Notes: a model not told the origin generated them from the sequence alone. A DNA stretch of 64,000 bases from Saccoglossus kowalevskii (GCF_000003605.2 NW_003107550.1:1-64000), one strand, 5' to 3'. Positions 1 through 11,700 are shown, counted from the first letter of the stretch. Program-made: numbers and translations.

Positions 1-71
1 TGTATCAAGTTTGACCACCTGGTAAATATGCTAGTGGCCAATGAACGTAGGCTGATAGACCTGACTGTAAT

Positions 72-77
72 CACGTG
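72..77. other. CACGTG palindrome made by a monomer variant
   Basis: Changes at m47 (A to C) and m50 (T to G) turn ATCAAGTTTG into ATCACGTGTG, creating CACGTG. It is seen at only three places: here, 33608-33613 and 57259-57264. CACGTG is the canonical E-box/G-box sequence, but occupancy is unsupported. Confidence 0.6.
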
Positions 78-348
78 TGACCACCTGGTAAATATGCTAG
101 TGGCCAATGAACCTAGGCTGATAGACCTGACCTGCCTGTAATCAAGTTTGACCACCTGGTAAATATGCTAGTGGCCAATGAACCTAGGCTGATAGACCTG
201 ACTGTAATCAAGTTTGACCACCTGGTAAATATGCTAGTGGCCAATGAACCTAGGCTGGTAGACCTGACTGTAATCAAGTTTGACCACCTGGTAAATATGC
301 TAGTGGCCAATGAACCTAGGCTGATAGACCTGACTGTAATCAAGTTTG

Positions 349-358
349 ACCAGCTGGT
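349..358. other. Perfect 10-bp palindrome ACCAGCTGGT
   Basis: A single C to G change at m57 converts the interrupted dyad ACCA-CC-TGGT of the normal monomer into a perfect palindrome. It recurs at 33885-33894 and 59405-59414, always just before an AGGGATTATAG monomer, so it marks copies of the same block. Confidence 0.8.
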
Positions 359-639
359 AAATATGCTAGTGGCCAATGAACCTAGGGATTATAGACCTGA
401 CTGTAATCAAGTTTAACCACCTTGTAAATATGCTAGTGGCCAATGAACCTAGGGATTATAGACCTGACTGTAATCAAGTTTGACCACCTGGTAAATATGC
501 TAGTGGCCAATGAATCTAGGCTGATAGACCTGACTGTAATCAAGTTTGACCACCTGGTAAATATGCTGGTGGCCAATGAACCTAGGCTGATAGACCTGAC
601 TGTAATCAAGTTTGACCACCTGGTAAATATGCTGGTTGC

Positions 640-825
640 CACTGAACCTAGCTGATAGACCTGACTGTAATCAAAGGTTTGACCACCTGGTAAATATGCT
701 GGTGCCCAATGAACCTAGCTGATAGACCTGACTGTAATCAAGTTTGACCACCTGGTAATATGCTGGTGGCCAATCAACCTAGCTGATAGACCTGACTGTA
801 ATCAAGTTTGACCACTGGTAAATAT
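640..825. other. Cluster of 1-bp deletions
   Basis: Five short deletions lie in under 200 bp: CCTAGCTG for CCTAGGCTG near 651, 717 and 780, GGTAATATG near 756, and GACCACTGG near 813. Each shortens a doubled or tripled base, as uncorrected long-read errors do. The first is also present in the twin near 34187, so at least one is either inherited or shared by the assembly process. Confidence 0.75.
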
Positions 826-3800
826 GCTAGAGGCCAATGAACCTCGGCTGATAGACCTGACTGTAATCAAGTTTGACCACCTGGTAAATATGCTAGTGGC
901 CAATGAACCTAGGGATTATAGACCTGACTGTAATCAAGTTTGACCACCTGGTAAATATGCTAGTGGCCAATGAATCTAGGCTGATAGACCTGACTGTAAT
1001 CAAGTTTGACCACCTGGTAAATATGCTTGTTGCCAACGAACCTTAGGCTGATAGACCTGACTGCAATCAAGTTTGACCACCTGGTAAATATGCTAGAGGC
1101 CAATGAACCTCGGCTGATAGACCTGACTGTAATCAAGTTTGACCACCTGGTAAATATGCTTGTTGCCAACGAACCTTACGCTGATAGACCTGACTGTAAT
1201 CAAGTTTGACCACCTGGTAAATATGCTAGAGGCCAATGAACCTCGGCTGATAGACCTGACTGTAATCAAGTTTGACCACCTGGTAAATATGCTAGTGGCC
1301 AATGAACGTAGGCTGATAGACCTGACTGTAATCACGTTTGACCACCTGGTAAATTTGCTAGTGGCCAATGAACCTAGGCTGATAGACCTGACCTGACTGT
1401 AATCAAGTTTGACCACCTGGTAAATATGCTAGTGGCCAATGAACCTAGGCTGGTAGACCTGACTGTAATCAAGTTTGACCACCTGGTAAATATGCTAGTG
1501 GCCAATGAACCTAGGCTGATAGACCTGACTGTAATCAAGTTTGACCACCTGGTAAATATGCTAGTGGCCCATGAACCTAGGCTGATAGAACTGGCTGTAA
1601 TCAAGTTTGACCACCTGGTAAATATGCTAGTGACCACTGAACCTAGGCTGATAGACCTGACTGTATTCAAGTTTGACCACCTGATAAATATGCTGGTTGC
1701 CAATGAACCTCGGCTGATAGACCTGACTGTAATCAAGTTTGACCACCTGGTAAATATGCTGGTGGCCAATGAACCTAGGCTGATAGACCTGACTGTAGTC
1801 AAGTTTGACCACCTGGTAAATATGCTGGTTGCCAATGAACCTAGGCTGATAGACCTGACTGTAATCAAAAGTTTGACCACCTGGTAAATATGCTGTTTGC
1901 TAATAAACTTAGGCTGATAGACCTGACTGTAATCAAGTTTGACCACCTGGTAAATATGCTAGTGGCCAATGAACCTAGGGATTATAGACCTGATTGTAAT
2001 CAAGTTTAACCACCTTGTAAATATGCTAGTGGCCAATGAACCTCGGCTGATAGACCTGACTGTAATCAAGTTTGACCACCTGGTAAATATGCTGGTTGCC
2101 AATGAACCTAGGCTGATAGACCTGACTGTAATCAAAGGTTTGACCACCTGGTAAATATGCTTGGTGGCCAATGAACCTAGGGATTATAGACCTGACTGTA
2201 ATCAAGTTTGACCACCTGGTAAATATGCTAGTGACCACTGAACCTAGGCTGATAGACCTGACTGTATTCAAGTTTGACCACCTGATAAATATGCTGGTTG
2301 CCAATGAACCTCGGCTGATAGACCTGACTGTAATCAAGTTTGACCACCTGGTAAATATGCTGGAGGCCAATGAACCTAGGCTGATAGACCTGACTGTAGT
2401 CAAGTTTGACCACCTGGTAAATATGCTAGTGGCCAATGAACCTAGGGATTATAGACCTGACTGTAATCAAGTTTAACCACCTTGTAAATATGCTAGTGGC
2501 CAATGAACCGAGGCTGATAGACCTGACTGTAATCAAGTTTGACCACCTGGTAAATATGCTGGTTGCCAATGAACCTAGGCTGATAGACCTGACTGTAATC
2601 AAAGGTTTGACCACCTGGTAAATATGCTTGGTGGCCAATGAACCTAGGGATTATAGACCTGACTGTAATCAAGTTTGACCACCTGGTAAATATGCTGGTT
2701 GCCAATGAACCTAGGCTAATAGACCTGACTGTAATCAAAAGTTTGACCACCTGGTAAATATGCTGGTGGCCAATGAACCTAGGCTGATAGACCTGACTGT
2801 AATCAAGTTTGACCACCTGGTAAATATGCTAGTGGCCCATGAACCTAGGCTGATAGAACTGGCTGTAATCAAGTTTGACCACCTGGTAAATATGCTAGTG
2901 ACCACTGAACCTAGGCTGATAGACCTGACTGTATTCAAGTTTGACCACCTGATAAATATGCTGGTTGCCAATGATCCTCGGCTGATAGACCTGACTGTAA
3001 TCAAGTTTGACCACCTGGTAAATATGCTGGTGGCCAATGAACCTAGGCTGATAGACCTGACTGTAATCAAGTTTGACCACCTGGTAAATATGCTAGTGGC
3101 CAGTGAACCTAGGCTGATAGACCTGACCTGACTGTAATCAAGTTTGACCACCTGGTAAATATGCTAGTGGCCAGTGAACCTAGGCTGATAGACCTGACCT
3201 GACTGTAATCAAGTTTGACCACCTGGTAAATATGCTAGTGGCCAATGAACCTAGGCTGATAGACCTGACTGTAATCAAGTTTGACCACCTGGTAAATATG
3301 CTAGTGGCCAATGAACCTAGGCTGATAGACCTGACTGTAATCAAGTTTGACCACCTGGTAAATATGCTGGTTGCCAATGAACCTAGGCTGATAGACCTGA
3401 CTGTAATCAAAAGTTTGACCACCTGGTAAATATGCTAGTGGCCCATGAACCTAGGCTGATAGAAATGGCTGTAATCAAGTTTGACCACCTGGTAAATATG
3501 CTAGTGACCACTGAACCTAGGCTGATAGACCTGACTGTATTCAAGTTTGACCACCTGATAAATATGCTGGTTGCCAATGAACCTCGGCTGATAGACCTGA
3601 CTGTAATCAAGTTTGACCACCTGGTAAATATGCTGGAGGCCAATGAACCTAGGCTGATAGACCTGACTGTAGTCAAGTTTGACCACCTGGTAAATATGCT
3701 GGTTGCCAATGAACCTAGGCTGATAGACCTGACTGTAATCAAAAGTTTGACCACCTGGTAAATATGCTGTTTGCTAATAAACTTAGGCTGATAGACCTGA

Positions 3801-4498
3801 CTGTAATCAAGTTTGACCACCTGGTAAATATGCTAGTGGCCAATGAACCTAGGGATTATAGACCTGACTGTAATCAAGTTTAACCACCTTGTAAATATGC
3901 TAGTGGCCAATGAACCGAGGCTGATAGACCTGACTGTAATCAAGTTTGACCACATGGTAAATATGCTGGTTGCCAATGAACCTAGGCTGATAGACCTGAC
4001 TGTATTCAAGTTTGACCACCTTGTAAATATTCTAGTGGCCAATGAACCTAGGGATTATAGACCTGACTGTAATCAAGTTTGACCACCTGGTAAATATGCT
4101 AGTGGCCAATGAATCTAGGCTGATAGACCTGACTGTAATCAAGTTTGACCACCTGGTAAATATGCTGGTTGCCAACGAACCTTAGGCTGATAGACCTGAC
4201 TGTAATCAAGTTTGACCACCTGGTAAATATGCTAGTGGCCAATGAACCTCGGCTGATAGACCTGACTGTAATCAAGTTTGACCACCTGGTAAATATGCTG
4301 GTTGCCAATGAACCTAGGCTGATAGACCTGACTGTAATCAAAGGTTTGACCACCTGGTAAATATGCTTGGTGGCCAATGAACCTAGGGATTATAGACCTG
4401 ACTGTAATCAAGTTTGACCACCTGGTAAATATGCTGGTTGCCAATGAACCTAGGCTGATAGACCTGACTGTAATCAAAAGTTTGACCACCTGGTAAAT

Positions 4499-4830
4499 AT
4501 GCTGGTGGCCAATGAACCTAGGCTGATAGACCTGACTGTAATCAAGTTTGACCACCTGGTAAATATGCTAGTGGCCCATGAACCTAGGCTGATAGAACTG
4601 GCTGTAATCAAGTTTGACCACCTGGTAAATATGCTAGTGACCACTGAACATAGGCTGATAGACCTGACTGTATTCAAGTTTGACCACCTGATAAATATGC
4701 TGGTTGCCAATGAACCTCGGCTGATAGACCTGACTGTAATCAAGTTTGACCACCTGGTAAATATGCTGGTTGCCAATGAACCTAGGCTGATAGACCTGAC
4801 TGTAATCAAAAGTTTGACCACCTGGTAAAT
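4499..4830. repeat. Gamma 5-mer HOR, 332 bp
   Basis: Five monomers (4x66+68) run from one CTGGTGGCC monomer to the next at 4831. The copy that follows has an extra GTAGTC monomer, giving the 398-bp 6-mer. This shows gain or loss of a single monomer between adjacent HOR copies. Confidence 0.85.
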
Positions 4831-5228
4831 ATGCTGGTGGCCAATGAACCTAGGCTGATAGACCTGACTGTAATCAAGTTTGACCACCTGGTAAATATGC
4901 TAGTGGCCCATGAACCTAGGCTGATAGAACTGGCTGTAATCAAGTTTGACCACCTGGTAAATATGCTAGTGACCACTGAACCTAGGCTGATAGACCTGAC
5001 TGTATTCAAGTTTGACCACCTGATAAATATGCTGGTTGCCAATGAACCTCGGCTGATAGACCTGACTGTAATCAAGTTTGACCACCTGGTAAATATGCTG
5101 GAGGCCAATGAACCTAGGCTGATAGACCTGACTGTAGTCAAGTTTCACCACCTGGTAAATATGCTGGTTGCCAATGAACCTAGGCTGATAGACCTGACTG
5201 TAATCAAAAGTTTGACCACCTGGTAAAT
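4831..5228. repeat. Gamma 6-mer HOR, 398 bp
   Basis: Five 66-mers and one 68-mer, ending where the TTTGCTAATAAAC monomer starts. Same-length units in the same order occur at 8812-9209, 10676-11073 and 11477-11874. Here m7-m9 of the fifth monomer is GAG where others have GTG or AAG. Confidence 0.85.
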
Positions 5229-5639
5229 ATGCTGTTTGCTAATAAACTTAGGCTGATAGACCTGACTGTAATCAAGTTTGACCACCTGGTAAATATGCTA
5301 GTGGCCAATGAACCTAGGGATTATAGACCTGACTGTAATCAAGTTTAACCACCTTGTAAATATGCTAGTGGCCAATGAACCGAGGCTGATAGCCCTGACT
5401 GTAATCAAGTTTGACCACATGGTAAATATGCTGGTTGCCAATGAACCTAGGCTGATAGACCTGACTGTATTCAAGTTTGACCACCTGGTAAATATGCTAG
5501 TGGCCAATGAACCTAGGGATTATAGACCTGACTGTAATCAAGTTTGACCACCTGGTAAATATGCTAGTGGCCAATGAATCTAGGCTGATAGACCTGACTG
5601 TAATCAAGTTTGACCACCTGGTAAATATGCTGGTTGCCA

Positions 5640-5829
5640 ACGAACCTTTAGGCTGATAGACCTGACTGTATTCAAGTTTGACCACCTGGTAAAATATGCT
5701 AGTGGCCCAATGAACCTCGGCTGATAGACCTGACTGTAATCAAGTTTGACCACCTGGTAAATATGCTAGTGGCCCATGAACCTAGGCTGATAGAACTGGC
5801 TGTAATCAAGTTTGACCACCTGGTAAATA
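5640..5829. other. Indel-bearing approach to the aberrant patch
   Basis: Monomers remain recognisable but carry extra bases: GAACCTTTAGG near 5643, GGTAAAATATG near 5690 and GTGGCCCAATG near 5702. In contrast to other patches these are insertions in homopolymers. They lead directly into the hyper-divergent patch. Confidence 0.7.
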
Positions 5830-6055
5830 TGTTGGGGGCCACTGAACTTAGGGGGTTAGACCGGGCTTTGTTCAAATTTGTCCCCTCGTGAAAAATATGG
5901 GGGGGCAAAAAACATGTGGGGTTATACCCGGGTGTATAAAAAAGTTGGCCCCCTGGGTAAATATGTTGGTGCCCAAAAAACTTGGGGGGATAGCCGGGTC
6001 TTTAATAAAGTTTGCCCCCTTGTTAAATATGTTGGTGCCCAAAAACCTTGGGGTG
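5830..6055. other. Hyper-divergent, homopolymer-rich monomers
   Basis: About three and a half monomers align to the satellite only through landmarks such as TAAATATGTTGGTGCCC. Bases are replaced by their neighbours so that runs grow: GGGGGGG, AAAAAA, CCCCC. For example the region of m13-m24 reads CAAAAAACTTGGGG. That pattern resembles phasing or low-quality base calling more than mutation, and it occurs nowhere else in the window. A genuinely old, decayed monomer island is the alternative. Confidence 0.8.
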
Positions 6056-6428
6056 ATAGACCTGACTGTAATCAAGTTTGACCACCTGGTAAATATGCTG
6101 GTGGCCAATGAACCTAGGCTGATAGACCTGACTGTAATCAAGTTTGACCACCTGGTAAATATGCTGGTTGCCAATGAACCTAGGCTGATAGACCTGACTG
6201 TAATCAAAGGTTTGACACACCTGGTAAATATGCTTGGTGGCCAATGAACCTAGGGATTATAGACCTGACTGTAATCAAGTTTGACCACCTGGTAAATATG
6301 CTGGTTGCCAATGAACTAGGCTGATAGACCTGACTGTAATCAAAAGTTTGACCACTGGTAAATATGCTGGTGGCCAATGAACCTAGGCTGATAGACTGAC
6401 TGTAATCAAGTTTGACCACCTGGTAAAT
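6056..6428. repeat. Gamma fragment with scattered 1-bp indels
   Basis: Monomers with ATCAAAGG, GCTTGGTGG plus AGGGATTATAG, and ATCAAAAG follow the usual gamma order. Small errors appear: TTTGACACACCTGG near 6213, GAACTAGG near 6315, GACCACTGG near 6351 and AGACTGACTG near 6393. No gene is present. Confidence 0.75.
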
Positions 6429-6771
6429 ATGCTAGTGGCCCATGAACCTAGGCTGATAGAACTGGCTGTAATCAAGTTTGACCACCTGGTAAATATGCTA
6501 GTGACCACTGAACCTAGGCTGATAGACCTGACTGTATTCAAGTTTGACCACCTGATAAATATGCTGGTTGCCAATGATCCTCTGCTGATAGACCTGACTG
6601 TAATCAAGTTTGACCACCTGGTAAATATGCTGGTGGCCAATGAACCTAGGCTGATAGACCTGACTGTAATCAAGTTTGACCACCTGGTAAATATGCTAGT
6701 GGCCAATGAACCTAGGCTGATAGACCTGACTGTAATCAAGTTTGACCACCTGGTAAATATGCTAGTGGCCA
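6429..6771. repeat. Gamma segment, twin of 12609-12951
   Basis: Offset to the twin is 6,180. Both copies carry the private variant GATCCTCTGCTG where most gamma units read GAACCTCGGCTG or GATCCTCGGCTG. Both end by entering an AGGGATTATAG 67-mer followed by the TTTAACCACCTTG monomer. Confidence 0.85.
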
Positions 6772-7438
6772 ATGAACCTAGGGATTATAGACCTGACTGT
6801 AATCAAGTTTAACCACCTTGTAAATATGCTAGTGGCCAATGAACCGAGGCTGATAGACCTGACTGTAATCAAGTTTGACCACATGGTAAATATGCTGGTT
6901 GCCAATGAACCTAGGCTGATAGACCTGACTGTAATCAAGTTTGACCACCTGGTAAATATGCTGGTGGCCAATCAACCTAGGCTGATAGACCTGACTGTAA
7001 TCAAGTTTGACCACCTGGTAAATATGCTAGTTGGCAATGAACCTAGGCTGATAGACCTGACTGTAATCAAGTTTGACCACCTGGTAAATATGCTAGTGGC
7101 CAATGAACCTAGGCTGATAGACCTGACTGTAATCAAGTTTGACCACCTGGCAAATATGCTACTGGCCAATGAACCTAGACTGATAGACCTGACTGTAATC
7201 AAGTTTGACCACCTGGTAAATATGCTAGTGGCCAATGAACCTAGGCTGATAGACCTGACTGTAATCAAGTTTGACCACCTGGTAAATATGCTGGTGGCCA
7301 ATGAACCTAGGCTGATAGACCTTACTGTAATCAAGTTTGACCGCCTGGTAAATATGCTAGTGGCCAATGAACCTAGGCTGATAGACCTGACTGTAATCAA
7401 GTTTGACCACCTGGTAAATATGCTAGTGGCCAATGAAC
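6772..7438. repeat. Delta run of about ten 66-mers
   Basis: Uninterrupted 66-mers allow a 233-codon plus frame and a 153-codon minus frame. Markers, in order, are CCAATCAACC, GTTGGCAAT, CTGGCAAATATGCTACTGG with CCTAGACTG, CCTTACTG and GACCGCCTGG. The same ordered markers occur at 21349-21810, 35111-35572 and 60700-61161. The open frames are repeat by-products: each ends at a length-variant monomer and has only the 22-residue period. Confidence 0.9.
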
Positions 7439-8726
7439 CTAAGGCTGATAGACCTGACTGTAATCAAGTTTGACCACCTGGTAAATATGCTGGTTGCCAA
7501 CGAACCTAAGGCTGATAGTCCTGACTGTAATCAAGTTTGACCACCTGGTAAATATGCTAGTGGCCAATGAACCTAGGCTGATAGACCTGACTGTAATCAA
7601 GTTTGACCACCTGGTAAATATGCTAGTGGCCAATGAACCTAGGCTGATAGATTTGACTGTAATCAAGTTTGACCACCTGGTAAATATGCTGGTGGCCAAT
7701 GAACCTAGGCTGATAGACCTGACTGTAATCAAGTTTGACCACCTGGTAGATATGCTGGTGGCCAATGAACCTAGGCTGATAGACCTGACTGTAATCAAGT
7801 TTGACCACCTGGTAAATATGCTGGTGGCCAATGAACCTAGGCTGATAGACCAGACTGTAATCAAGTTTGACCACCTGGTAAATATGCTGGTGGCCAATGA
7901 ACCTCGGCTGATAGACCTGACTGTAATCAAGTTTGACCACCTGGTAAATATGCTGGTGGCTAATGAACCTAGGCTGATAGACCTGACTGTAATCAAGTTT
8001 GACCACCTGGTAAATATGCTAGTGGCCAATGAATCTAGGCTGATAGACCTGACTGAAATCAAGTTTGACCCCCTGGTAAATATGTTGTTTGCTAATAAAC
8101 GTAGGCCGATAGACCTGGCTGTTATCAAGTTTGACTCCCTGGTAAATATGCTGTTTGCTAATAAACTTAGGCTGATAGACCTGACTGTAATCAAGTTTGA
8201 CCACCTGGTAAATATGCTGGTTGCCAATGAACCTAGGCTGATAGACCTGACTGTAATCAAAAGTTTGACCACCTGGTAAATATGCTGGTGGCCAATGAAC
8301 CTAGGCTGATAGACCTGACTGTAATCAAGTTTGACCACCTGATAAATATGCTGGTGGCCAATGAACCTCGGCTGATAGACCTGACTGAAATCAAGTTTGA
8401 CCACCTGGTAAATATGCTGGTGGCCAATGAACCTAGGCTGATAGACTTGACTGTAATCAAGTTTGACCACCTGGTAAATATGCTGGTGGCCAATGAACCT
8501 CGGCTGATAGACTTGACTGTAATCAAGTTTGACCACCTGGTAAATATGCTGGTGGCCAATGAACCTCGGCTGATAGACCTGACTGTAATCAAGTTTGACC
8601 ACCTGGTAAATATGCTGGTGGCCAATGAACCTAGGCTGATAGACCTGACTGTAATCAAGTTTGACCACCTGGTAAATATGCTGGTGGCCAATGAACCTAG
8701 GCTGATAGACCTGACTGTAATCAAGT
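7439..8726. repeat. Delta block D2 with the divergent monomer pair
   Basis: The block opens with two CCTAAGG 67-mers, then plain 66-mers with ordered markers GATTTGACTG, GGTAGATATG and GACCAGACTG, and a divergent pair at 8082-8213. It repeats at 28269-29556 (offset 20,830) and, for 7554-8726, at 22068-23240 (offset 14,514). The longest open frame in the window, 431 codons on the minus strand at 7439-8734, lies here. I do not call it a gene, because it is only this repeat read in a frame open when m6 is G. Confidence 0.9.
8082..8213. repeat. Divergent monomer pair
   Basis: Two adjacent monomers carry TTTGCTAATAAAC in place of GTGGCCAATGAAC, with CGTAGGCCG and GGCTGTTATC. They share more changes with each other than with ordinary monomers, suggesting an older subfamily. 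The pair recurs intact at 22596-22727, 28912-29043 and 47166-47297, and the first half alone at 13998-14063. Confidence 0.85.
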
Positions 8727-11700
8727 TTGACCACCTGGTAAATATGCTGGTTGCCAATGAACCTAGGCTGATAGACCTGACTGTAATCAAAAGTTTGACC
8801 ACCTGGTAAATATGCTGGTGGCCAATGAACCTAGGCTGATAGACCTGACTGTAATCAAGTTTGACCACCTGGTAAATATGCTAGTGGCCCATGAACCTAG
8901 GCTGATAGAACTGGCTGTAATCAAGTTTGACCACCTGGTAAATATGCTAGTGACCACTGAACCTAGGCTGATAGACCTGACTGTATTCAAGTTTGACCAC
9001 CTGATAAATATGCTGGTTGCCAATGAACCTCGGCTGATAGACCTGACTGTAATCAAGTTTGACCACCTGGTAAATATGCTGGTGGCCAATGAACCTAGGC
9101 TGATAGACCTGACTGTAGTCAAGTTTGACCACCTGGTAAATATGCTGGTTGCCAATGAACCTAGGCTGATAGACCTGACTGTAATCAAAAGTTTGACCAC
9201 TTGGTAAATATGCTGTTTGCTAATAAACTTAGGCTGATAGACCTGACTGTAATCAAGTTTGACCACCTGGTAAATATGCTAGTGGCCAATGAACCTAGGG
9301 ATTATAGACCTGACTGTAATCAAGCTTAACCACCTTGTAAATATGCTAGTGGCCAATGAACCGAGGCTGATAGACCTGACTGTAATCAAGTTTGACCACA
9401 TGGTAAATATACTGGTTGCCAATGAACCTAGGCTGATAGACCTGACTGTATTCAAGTTTGACCACCTGGTAAATATGCTAGTGGCCAATGAACCTAGGGA
9501 TTATAGACCTGACTGTAATCAAGTTTGACCACCTGGTAAATATGCTAGTGGCCAATGAATCTAGGCTGATAGACCTGACTGTAATCAAGTTTGACCACCT
9601 GGTAAATATGCTGGTTGCCAACGAACCTTAGGCTGATAGACCTGACTGTAATCAAGTTTGACCACCTGGTAAATATGCTAGTGGCCAATGAACCTCGGCT
9701 GATAGACCTGACTGTAATCAAGTTTGACCACCTGGTAAATATGCTGGTTGCCAATGAACCTAGGCTGATAGACCTGACTGTAATCAAAGGTTTGACCACC
9801 TGGTAAATATGCTTGGTGGCCAATGAACCTAGGGATTATAGACCTGACTGTAATCAAGTTTGACCACCTGGTAAATATGCTGGTTGCCAATGAACCTAGG
9901 CTGATAGACCTGACTGTAATCAAAAGTTTGACCACCTGGTAAATATGCTGGTGGCCAATGAACCTAGGCTGATAGACCTGACTGTAATCAAGTTTGACCA
10001 CCTGGTAAATATGCTAGTGGCCCATGAACCTAGGCTGATAGAACTGGCTGTAATCAAGTTTGACCACCTGGTAAATATGCTAGTGACCACTGAACCTAGG
10101 CTGATAGACCTGACTGTATTCAAGTTTGACCACCTGATAAATATGCTGGTTGCCAATGATCCTCGGCTGATAGACCTGACTGTAATCAAGTTTGACCACC
10201 TGGTAAATATGCTGGTGGCCATTGAACCTAGGCTGATAGACCTGACTGTAATCAAGTTTGACCACCTGGTAAATATGCTGGTGGCTAATGAACCTAGGCT
10301 GATAGACCTGACTGTAGTCAAGTTTGACCACCTGGTAAATATGCTGGTTGCCAATGAACCTAGGCTGATAGACCTGACTGTAATCAAAAGTTTGACCACC
10401 TGGTAAATATGCTGTTTGCTAATAAACTTAGGCTGATAGACCTGACTGTAATCAAGTTTGACCACCTGGTAAATATGCTAGTGGCCAATGAACCTAGGGA
10501 TTATAGACCTGACTGTAATCAAGTTTAACCACCTTGTAAATATGCTAGTGGCCAATGAACCGAGGCTGATAGATCTGACTGTAATCAAGTTTGACCACAT
10601 GGTAAATATGCTGGTTGCCAATGAACCTAGGCTGATAGACCTGACTGTAATCAAAAGTTTGACCACCTGGTAAATATGCTGGTGGCCAATGAACCTAGGC
10701 TGATAGACCTGACTGTAATCAAGTTTGACCACCTGGTAAATATGCTAGTGGCCCATGAACCTAGGCTGATAGAACTGGCTGTAATCAAGTTTGACCACCT
10801 GGTAAATATGCTAGTGACCACTGAACCTAGGCTGATAGACCTGACTGTATTCAAGTTTGACCACCTGATAAATATGCTGGTTGCCAATGAACCTCGGCTG
10901 ATAGACCTGACTGTAATCAAGTTTGACCACCTGGTAAATATGCTGGTGGCCAATGAACCTAGGCTGATAGACCTGACTGTAGTCAAGTTTGACCACCTGG
11001 TAAATATGCTGGTTGCCAATGAACCTAGGCTGATAGACCTGACTGCAATCAAAAGTTTGACCACCTGGTAAATATGCTGTTTGCTAATAAACTTAGGCTG
11101 ATAGACCTGACTGTAATCAAGTTTGACCACCTGGTAAATATGCTAGTGGCCAATGAACCTAGGGATTATAGACCTGACTGTAATCAAGTTTAACCACCTT
11201 GTAAATATGCTAGTGGCAAATGAACCTCGGCTGATAGACCTGACTGTAATCAAGTTTGACCACCTGGTAAATATGCTGGTTGCCAATGAACCTAGGCTGA
11301 TAGACCTGACTGTAATCAAAGGTTTGACCACCTGGTAAATATGCTTGGTGGCCAATGAACCTAGGGATTATAGACCTGACTGTAATCAAGTTTGACCACC
11401 TGGTAAATATGCTGGTTGCCAATGAACCTAGGCTGATAGACCTGACTGTAATCAAAAGTTTTACCACCTGGTAAATATGCTGGTGGCCAATGAACCTAGG
11501 CTGATAGACCTGACTGTAATCAAGTTTGACCACCTGGTAAATATGCTAGTGGCCCATGAACCTAGGCTGATAGAACTGGCTGTAATCAAGTTTGACCACC
11601 TGGTAAATATGCTAGTGACCACTGAACCTAGGCTGATAGACCTGACTGTATTCAAGTTTGACCACCTGATAAATATGCTGGTTGCCAATGAACCTCGGCT

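Larger units (their letters stand above)
1..1425. repeat. Beta-like block, twin of 33537-34896
   Basis: The block contains 71-mers near 125 and 1390, AGGGATTATAG 67-mers near 390, 460 and 915, and the GAGGCC and CTTGTTGCC monomer types. It repeats at 33537-34896, first at offset 33,536 and after about 815 at offset 33,471, so one monomer of about 65 bp differs between copies. Copies share an ATCACGTGTG variant, a perfect palindrome and a missing G near 651. Seen differences include one A near position 4 and A to C near 137. They diverge after about 1425. Confidence 0.85.
1426..5640. repeat. Gamma block, 68-mer-punctuated 5- and 6-mers
   Basis: Marker monomers occur in fixed order: CTGGTGGCC, then GCCCATGAACC with GAACTGGCTG, then GACCACTG with TATTCAAG, then CTGATAAAT followed by CCTCGG, sometimes GTAGTCAAG, then GGTTGCC ending in ATCAAAAGTTT. 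Many units end with a TTTGCTAATAAAC monomer and AGGGATTATAG 67-mers. The stretch near 3500-4750 is repeated near 8950-10200 at offset 5,446. No gene is present. Confidence 0.85.

Noticed and set aside
125-145. GACCTGACCTGAC in 71-mers as nuclear-receptor half-sites
   Set aside because: It contains TGACCT, but this arises from a simple 5-bp duplication of the monomer and has no supporting context.
5888-6081. Short open frames across the hyper-divergent patch as a separate small gene
   Set aside because: The residues are a distorted reading of the satellite monomer; spacing and landmarks stay at the satellite period.
6772-7473. 233-codon plus-strand open frame with 22-residue repeats as a structural or surface protein
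   Set aside because: The same frame is broken by +1, +2 and +5 monomers throughout the array and both strands are open together, as expected for a tandem repeat whose length is a multiple of three.
7439-8734. 431-codon minus-strand open frame as a giant repeat-protein gene
   Set aside because: It is the 66-bp satellite read in a frame open only when m6 is G. It starts and stops at length-variant monomers, overlaps an equally open plus frame, and has no non-repeat domain, signal or promoter.
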